Notes under the pieces: model-generated
Told to the model about the DNA's origin: nothing
Databases searched by the model: none
Seen by the model: only the letters and a program-made list of their open reading frames with translations
Source of the DNA: CAVXXB01 sp963765585
GTDB taxonomy: Bacteria; Calditrichota; Calditrichia; JAJRVZ01
DNA: 64,000 bases
Direction of reading: 5' to 3'
NCBI GenBank assembly: GCA_963765585.1
Contig: CAVXXB010000001.1
Location: forward strand, 372,001 to 436,000
Part shown: positions 58,547 to 64,000 of the stretch, one piece after another
Layout of the letters: each line of letters begins with the position of its first letter
How positions within the stretch are numbered: position 1 is the first letter of the stretch
Translations under genes and position numbers: made by a program

Positions 58547-59473
58547 TTATTCAATCTTTTCGCGAATGGAATACGAAACTTCTTCATCAATTGAGTTTGT
58601 AATCATCTCTCCGATTAATCCCAGCGTAAAAGATTGCATCCCCACAATCATCAGCAAAATTCCAAAAAAGAGAAGGGGTCGGCTTCCGATACCTTGCCCC
58701 TGGATCCACAAAATGGATAGATAAAATAAAATGCCAAACCCAAGACCAATGCAAATCAATCCGATTGATCCAAACAGATGAAGCGGTTTTTGCCGGTAAC
58801 GGGTAATAAAAAGAACCGTTAAGAGATCAAAAAAGCCATGAAACAAACGTCTCCAGCCAAATTTAGTAACACCATATTTCCGCGCATGGTGCTGAACGAC
58901 AATCTCACCAACCCGGAAACCACGCCAGTGCGCTAAAACCGGTAAGTACCGGTGAAGTTCGCCATATACCGGTATCTCTTTTATAACTTCCCGACGATAG
59001 GCCTTTAAACCACAATTAAAATCATGAATTTTAATACCGGTTAAGAGAGAAGTGGTGAAATTAAAGAATTTGGATGGCAGGGTTTTTGTTATTGGATCAT
59101 GTCTTTTTTTCTTCCAGCCGGAAACCATATCAAAGCCATCGTTCAATTTGTTGATAAGATTTGGAATTTCTGCCGGATCGTCTTGCAAATCGGCATCCAT
59201 GGTAATAATAATATCGCCCTGGGCGAGTTTGAATCCTTCAGATAAAGCCGCGCTTTTACCATAGTTTTTTCGAAAGCTGAGGATTTTTATGTTTTTGTTT
59301 TTGTCGCGCAGATTCTTTAGTACATCAAGGGATTTGTCAGTACTTCCGTCATCTACAAAACAAATTTCCATAGACAGTTTATTTTCATCAGCCGCCTGAA
59401 AAATACGGGAACATAACTCATCAAGGGACTCTTCTTCATTAAGCAGAGGAATTACAATTGATACATCCATCAT
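58547..59473 (-). CDS. GT2 family glycosyltransferase (DPM1/GtrB-like)
   Basis: The 308-residue protein is a family-2 glycosyltransferase with the usual start VIPLLNEEESLDEL, nucleotide-binding DDGSTDKS (near residue 41), metal-binding DADLQDDP (near 94), and an acceptor region NCGLKAYRREV. Two C-terminal membrane helices (about 230-255 and 268-290) anchor it to the inner membrane, as in undecaprenyl-phosphate sugar transferases of the DPM1/GtrB/ArnC type. It could load a polyprenyl phosphate for lipid A or surface polysaccharide decoration. Its ATG overlaps the stop of the upstream DUF4292 gene by one base (59473), so they are coupled. The stop lies 8 bases beyond a CACAGAG-family arm. Confidence 0.86.
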   Translation of the reverse strand: MMDVSIVIPLLNEEESLDELCSRIFQAADENKLSMEICFVDDGSTDKSLDVLKNLRDKNKNIKILSFRKNYGKSAALSEGFKLAQGDIIITMDADLQDDPAEIPNLINKLNDGFDMVSGWKKKRHDPITKTLPSKFFNFTTSLLTGIKIHDFNCGLKAYRREVIKEIPVYGELHRYLPVLAHWRGFRVGEIVVQHHARKYGVTKFGWRRLFHGFFDLLTVLFITRYRQKPLHLFGSIGLICIGLGFGILFYLSILWIQGQGIGSRPLLFFGILLMIVGMQSFTLGLIGEMITNSIDEEVSYSIREKIE

Positions 59474-60267
59474 TAATTTCCGTTATAATTTGAATAATCT
59501 ATTTGCTCCGCTTTGTCGGAGACCTGAATTTTAAAACGTGACTTGTCCAGATTGTCATTCAGCGAAATTCGCGTATGATACACCGAGATGGCCTGATTCT
59601 GTTCCGGTCGGGTCATTGAAATTTTTCTGGGGAAGAACATGCCCTTAATTTTGATAAAATCACCATACTCCTTTATAAACAGCGTCTGATTTTCTTTCTC
59701 AGCAATCAATTTCGTGATTTTACCTGTGGCATTATCCACCCAGATATTATAAATGATTTCCGCCTTATCTGCCCGGATAAAAAAGTTGCCGTCATCAACA
59801 CGGTATTCAAGTATTTTTAGTGCAGAAAGCTGTTCCTTTCCTGCAAAGATATACATCAATTCAGTTAACTTCAGCGGAAACTGGAAGAAATTACGGTCTT
59901 TATAGTCAGCAACCGCGCCATTGTAAAACCGATTGTCGATAAGATTCTGAAAGATAAATCGTTCGCGACCAATAAATAGTGTGCCGGCATGTATGCCAAA
60001 CGGGCCGGTGGCAGAGATAAGCAGCGAATCCGGCTCCTGATATAGAATTTCGGCAAAAAATGTTCCACTAAATTCCGGGCTATCAACAGAAATACGGCTG
60101 TTTGACTCAAAGGAATCAACTTGTTTTTGCTCATTTACAATTGAGTTGAGAATCTCCTTGGCGGTCACGGAGTTTGTATCAAGTACAAATTTTTGCCCGG
60201 CACATCCGGCAATAATGATTGAAAGTACAAATGAATATATGAGGCGTAATAAACTAGTTCGATTCAA
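59473..60267 (-). CDS. DUF4292/LolB-like lipoprotein
   Basis: The 264-residue lipoprotein has a signal sequence with lipobox IIAGC (Cys near residue 22). The body fits the DUF4292 family, which has the beta-rich half-barrel of LolA/LolB: ILNSIVNEQKQVDSFESNSRISV, YQEPDSLLISATGPFGIHAGTLFIG and FPLKLTELMYIFAG are typical. It may help insert or carry lipoproteins or lipids at the outer membrane. It overlaps the upstream TPR gene by 14 bases and the downstream GT2 gene by 1 base, making a three-gene operon. Confidence 0.82.
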   Translation of the reverse strand: MNRTSLLRLIYSFVLSIIIAGCAGQKFVLDTNSVTAKEILNSIVNEQKQVDSFESNSRISVDSPEFSGTFFAEILYQEPDSLLISATGPFGIHAGTLFIGRERFIFQNLIDNRFYNGAVADYKDRNFFQFPLKLTELMYIFAGKEQLSALKILEYRVDDGNFFIRADKAEIIYNIWVDNATGKITKLIAEKENQTLFIKEYGDFIKIKGMFFPRKISMTRPEQNQAISVYHTRISLNDNLDKSRFKIQVSDKAEQIDYSNYNGN

Positions 60268-62020
60268 TTTTTCGCTTTAACTCCTCATTATCGTTATCCA
60301 TCTGTAATGCCCTGCGCCAGTATATTTTTGCTTCATCAATATAGCCAAGTTTCTGATATACATCCCCCAGGTGTTCGATTACCACGGCACTTTCTTCACG
60401 ATTTTCTATCGACAATTTTATATACTCCAAGGCTTTCTCATAGTTTCCCAGTTTATAATAAATCCAGCCAATGGTATCTAAATATGCGCCGTTTTCCGGT
60501 TGTGCCGCAACGGCCCTTTTTGCCAACCCCAATGCGTATTCCAGTTGCAGACCTCTTTCCGACAGACTATAACTGTAATTGTTCAGCAAAAGGTCGTTAT
60601 CCGGATAGATTTCCAGGGCTTTAACATACAGGCTGTCACATTTTTCATACATTTTTAATTGATCATACAACATGCCAAGCGAGGTAAGTGCCGTCAGGTT
60701 TGTTGAATCGGCGTCCAATGCTTGTTCAAAGGCTGCTATTGCCTCGGTGTTCCGACTCATCCGGTTAAGGGTGATGGCATACGATACGATTGTATTTACA
60801 TTATCCGGATCAAGCTCAACCGCTTTGCTAAATGGTTTTAAGGCTTCTTCATCGCGATCGAGACGACTTAGACTAATGCCATGCAAAGACAGCATGTAGG
60901 GATTATTGGGAAAATATTTCAATGCATTACGATAATTTTTTTCTGCCGCTTCCAGACTATCCATATCCGTCAAAGCAAAACCCAGATATATCCAGGTTAT
61001 TGGCATTTGGGGTTCCAGATTTATGGCCATTTGAAAATTTTCCACAGCCTGAACTAACTGATTTTCCTCCATATCAATCCGGCCGAGTATCTCGTAGGTT
61101 TTTGGCGGAACCGGGTTCCGGGTTAACAAAGGTTTTAGCAATCCCCTTGCTTCTTTTAATTGTTCCTTCTGCAGATTAGCTTCTGAGAGTGCCAGGCGAT
61201 AAACGATAAGATCATATTTAAGAAATGGATTAAATAGCTGGATAATTCTATCCCATTCTCCCTTTTGCCGGCATAGTCGAAAAATCTGTTCGGCAATGTT
61301 CTCAGATTCTGGGGATATCTTGATTGCCCGGTAATAATAGTCAATGGCCGCATCGATTTCATTTTTTATTTCGTAGGCCGCACCGGTATTAAATAGAATC
61401 TGTGTGGAAGTGGAATCGTATTCCAGGTAGGCGGTAAATAAATTTAACGCATCATCAAATTGACCGTTTCTCAAATGAATTTTTGATGCTTCAATCACCC
61501 AGTCTTCGTTTAATCCGAATAATCGGATCATCTGTTCATACTGTTCTGCCAGGCCGGTCTGATCATTATTCTTGCGATACAGCAGGATGAGCATCGTCCT
61601 TGAATTGTCATCATAGGGATCCAGGGTGAGTACTTTGTTCAGGCTTTTCATCGCCAGAGTATCATTTTTGAGCCGATAGTGACAATCCGCGGCGAACCGA
61701 TATGTTTCAGGCTCTTTGGCATCAAGAGCCAGAGATTTGTTCAAATACTGCAGTGCACTTTTATAACGGCCGAGAGCCATGTGATTCTCGGCAATACGAT
61801 TGTAAATTGCATAAGATGAGGAGTCATAAAGAAGTGCTTCATAGAACTCGATCAGGGCTTTATCATGCTGCGCATCGAGCTGATAAAACATTCCTGCGGT
61901 AAAATGGTCGCGCGCTTTTTGTTTATAGGACTCAGAAATCGGGTCTTTTTTGTAAAGACCTTCTTTACCGCAGCCGATTATAAGGAACAATAAAGCAAAT
62001 AGTAAGTATTGTATTTTCAT
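60254..62020 (-). CDS. TPR-repeat lipoprotein
   Basis: The 588-residue protein has a lipoprotein signal with lipobox IIGC (Cys near residue 17) and at least twelve tetratricopeptide-like repeats from about residue 40 to 580. Examples are ALIEFYEALLYDSSSYAIYNRIAENH-type units, FSKAVELDPDNV and FEQALDADSTNL, with the last repeats DTIGWIYYKLGNYEKALEY and LGDVYQKLGYIDEAK. It is probably a scaffold anchored in the outer or inner membrane facing the periplasm. It is the first gene of the TPR-DUF4292-GT2 operon. No catalytic domain is seen. Confidence 0.85.
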   Translation of the reverse strand: MKIQYLLFALLFLIIGCGKEGLYKKDPISESYKQKARDHFTAGMFYQLDAQHDKALIEFYEALLYDSSSYAIYNRIAENHMALGRYKSALQYLNKSLALDAKEPETYRFAADCHYRLKNDTLAMKSLNKVLTLDPYDDNSRTMLILLYRKNNDQTGLAEQYEQMIRLFGLNEDWVIEASKIHLRNGQFDDALNLFTAYLEYDSTSTQILFNTGAAYEIKNEIDAAIDYYYRAIKISPESENIAEQIFRLCRQKGEWDRIIQLFNPFLKYDLIVYRLALSEANLQKEQLKEARGLLKPLLTRNPVPPKTYEILGRIDMEENQLVQAVENFQMAINLEPQMPITWIYLGFALTDMDSLEAAEKNYRNALKYFPNNPYMLSLHGISLSRLDRDEEALKPFSKAVELDPDNVNTIVSYAITLNRMSRNTEAIAAFEQALDADSTNLTALTSLGMLYDQLKMYEKCDSLYVKALEIYPDNDLLLNNYSYSLSERGLQLEYALGLAKRAVAAQPENGAYLDTIGWIYYKLGNYEKALEYIKLSIENREESAVVIEHLGDVYQKLGYIDEAKIYWRRALQMDNDNEELKRKIESN

Positions 62021-62163
62021 AGCAAACGTATAATTTAACCGGCATAATTTGTAATAACAAGCCCAATTTATTAAAGGACTTAAAACGTTTTGTTTTGCAA
62101 AATTGCTATCAATATTTTTAAACGATAAATTATGAATTCATAATTAAGGATTTTGTTCCCTTC

Positions 62164-64000
62164 ATGAAAAGAAGAAAAAGAAACAACGCGACTCCCACGG
62201 GGACCCGCATACCCACACAGTCAACAACAAGTGTAAAGACACAAACACATTCACCCCACAGCAAGTGGAACACCATATTCTGGAGTACAATTGCTGCCGG
62301 ATTTGTTGGTATCATCATCACGTTATTTGTACTTGGCCAGGATTTACCCTCTCTGACCAAGCTGGAACATATTGATCCGGCCTTAGCCACCCATGTGTAT
62401 TCTGCTGATGGTGAAATAATTGACAGTTTTCATCGAAAAAATCGAACGATAGTACCATTTAATAAATTCCCGGATCATTTGGTTAAGGCGTTGCTGGCTA
62501 CCGAGGATCGTAAATTTTTTGATCATTGGGGTGTAAATATCTATGCATTCTTTCGAGCTGTGCTGGTCAGTATTGTCCAATTTGATATCGTGCGCGGGAC
62601 CAGTACCGTTACCATGCAGCTCTCTAGAAATTTGTATTTTGGATTGGAAAGAACCTATTCCCGAAAAATAAAAGAAATTTTAACTGCGATTCAGATTGAA
62701 AAAACCTATTCCAAAAAAGAGATAATTGAAATGTATTTCAATATCAACTTTTTTGGCAGCAATGCATATGGCATACAGGCTGCAGCTAAAACATATTTTT
62801 CAAAGAATGTTGAGGAACTTACTATAGAAGAAGCAGCCCTTCTTGTCGGTATGCTTAAGGGGCAGACGCGGTATAATCCTCTGGTTAATCCTGACCGGGC
62901 TCAGACAAGACGAAATGTGGTACTCAATTCAATGAAGATGGTGGGATATCTGTCAGCCGCAGAATATGACAGCCTAAGTGCCCTGGGCTTAAATCTGAAT
63001 CCCTCAACAGAGCAGGAAAAAATTGCCCCATATTTCACCGAGTATATTCGTTTGCAATTAAATCAATTGCAGGATTCACTTGATGTGAATGTGTATGAAG
63101 ATGGCCTGCGGGTATATACGTCACTTGATACCCGTGTGCAGCATTATATGGATACAACGATTGACAGTCTGATGCCGGCATTCCAGGCGCGGGTTCGCCG
63201 CAAGTCGTCATTATTAAAGAAGGTGAATAGCGGCGGGGGAGATTCAATTTCTGATTCTATTATTCAGAGAATTGACAACGGTTCAAATCGCATTTCTCTG
63301 TGTTGATCCCCATTCCGGGCATATTCTGGCTATGGTTGGCGGACGTGATTTTAAGAAATCGCAATACAACCGGGCAATCCAGGCGCCGCGACAGCCGGGT
63401 TCCGCATTCAAGCCATTTGTATATACTGCCGCCATTGACAATGGATATAGTCCGGCCGATGAATTTTTAAATCAGCCTTTTGTTCTGATAAATCCGGATG
63501 GCACGCGCTGGACACCACACAACTATGACAACTCCGTATCCGGATTGATGACTCTACGGGATGCGTTAAAAGGATCCAAGAATCTGGTTTCTATCCGTCT
63601 GATTCAGGAAATCGGACCGGCCCTTGCCGCTAATTATGCCAACCAGATGGGCATCTCAACAAAAATTCGCCCGGTTCCTTCTTTGGCATTGGGATCTTCT
63701 GAAGTATATTTGCTGGATCTTGTTTCCGCCTATGGCATATTTAGCAATAATGGGGTTCTGGTTTCGCCTGTCTCGATAATTAAAATTGAAGACAAGATGG
63801 GCAATATAATTTATCAAAGCCGAATGCATAGCCGGGAGGCGCTACGGAAAGAAACCGCACATATTATGCGAGATATGTTAGAAAGTGTGATGAATAATGG
63901 TACCGGTTATGCGGTTCGAAGAGACTATAAATTCTATACACCTGCAGGGGGAAAAACCGGAACGACAAATGATTACACGGATGCGCTTTTTGTCGGATTC
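62164..64000 (+). CDS. Class A penicillin-binding protein (PBP1A-like), frame break near 63285, 3' end outside window
   Basis: The enzyme polymerises and cross-links peptidoglycan. The N-terminus is basic and cytoplasmic, with one membrane anchor (near residues 40-60). The glycosyltransferase (GT51) domain shows ATEDRKFFDHWGV (near residue 112), GTSTVTMQLSRNLYFGLERTYSRKIKEI in broken runs, and EEAALLVGMLKGQTRYNP. The transpeptidase domain begins at about 380 with VDPHSGHILAMVGG and has the active-site SxxK (GSAFKPFVY), the SxN (SKN) and KTG (GGKTGTT) motifs. The frame breaks near 63285. Removing one T gives IAFLCVDPHSG. The end of the protein lies past 64000. The gene is divergent from the TPR lipoprotein gene. 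It is probably essential, so a sequencing error is the best explanation. Confidence 0.9.

Noticed and set aside
1..64000. CRISPR arrays, tRNA, rRNA, transposases, prophage genes
   Set aside because: None was seen on either strand. Repeat words are not regularly spaced by unique spacers, and no tRNA-like cloverleaf was recognised.

Overview
The window comes from a Gram-negative bacterium of the Fibrobacterota-Chlorobiota-Bacteroidota (FCB) type, probably one of its less cultivated lineages (Calditrichota, KSB1, Marinimicrobia or Ignavibacteria-like). Three secreted proteins carry the NYPNPFNP-type sorting domain of the type IX secretion family. There is also a TonB-dependent receptor, a beta-barrel porin, LpxH, several lipoproteins, a golvesin/amidase lipoprotein of the kind common in Bacteroidota, and moderate A+T richness. 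I cannot fix the phylum from this window. Class II (B12) ribonucleotide reductase, PEP carboxykinase and a DMSO-reductase-type molybdoenzyme suggest a facultative or anaerobic heterotroph.

Layout. 1-5.2 kb: broken TonB receptor, secreted FG-GAP protein, lpxH. 5.6-8.8 kb: operon of a von Willebrand A protein, a MoxR-like AAA ATPase and a DJ-1 protein. 9-10 kb: porin. 10.6-20.1 kb: sigma factor, zinc-finger anti-sigma protein, exported TPR-CHAT (caspase-like) protein, secreted beta-propeller protein with an internal sorting domain, and another secreted propeller protein. 20-29 kb: nrdJ, a PilZ protein, an MFSD1-like transporter, a TolB-like lipoprotein, pckA. 29-38.4 kb: golvesin/amidase lipoprotein, RidA, beta-CASP nuclease, a zinc-ribbon protein, EamA transporter, DUF2461 protein, GT9 glycosyltransferase. 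38.4-41.8 kb: dmsA and a dmsB-dmsC fusion. 41.9-48.8 kb: spermidine-synthase-like membrane protein, SMP-30-like lipoprotein, YtcJ-type amidohydrolase, CBM20-esterase. 49-54.3 kb: arginine deiminase, then gatE and gatD, the archaeal-type Glu-tRNA(Gln) amidotransferase. 54.5-64 kb: small secreted protein, propeller protein, acetyltransferase-aminotransferase fusion, GT2, LolB/DUF4292 lipoprotein, TPR lipoprotein and a class A PBP running off the end.

Two window-wide properties stand out. First, about twenty reading-frame breaks interrupt otherwise well-conserved genes, including ones expected to be essential (gatE, PBP1A). Most can be repaired by removing one base, many outside homopolymers, so sequencing or assembly error is more likely than gene decay. 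Spans below cover the whole reconstructed gene. Second, many intergenic gaps hold elements of about 80-320 bp whose ends are imperfect inverted arms built from short repeated words (CACAGAG, CACGAAG, GCAGAGA and others). Several word families have the same architecture, and at least two have an arm that supplies the stop codon of the adjacent gene.

The best candidates for new biology are the sigma/anti-sigma/exported-CHAT/propeller locus, archaeal-type GatDE in a bacterial genome, and the word-repeat elements. No tRNA, rRNA, CRISPR array, transposase or phage gene was found.
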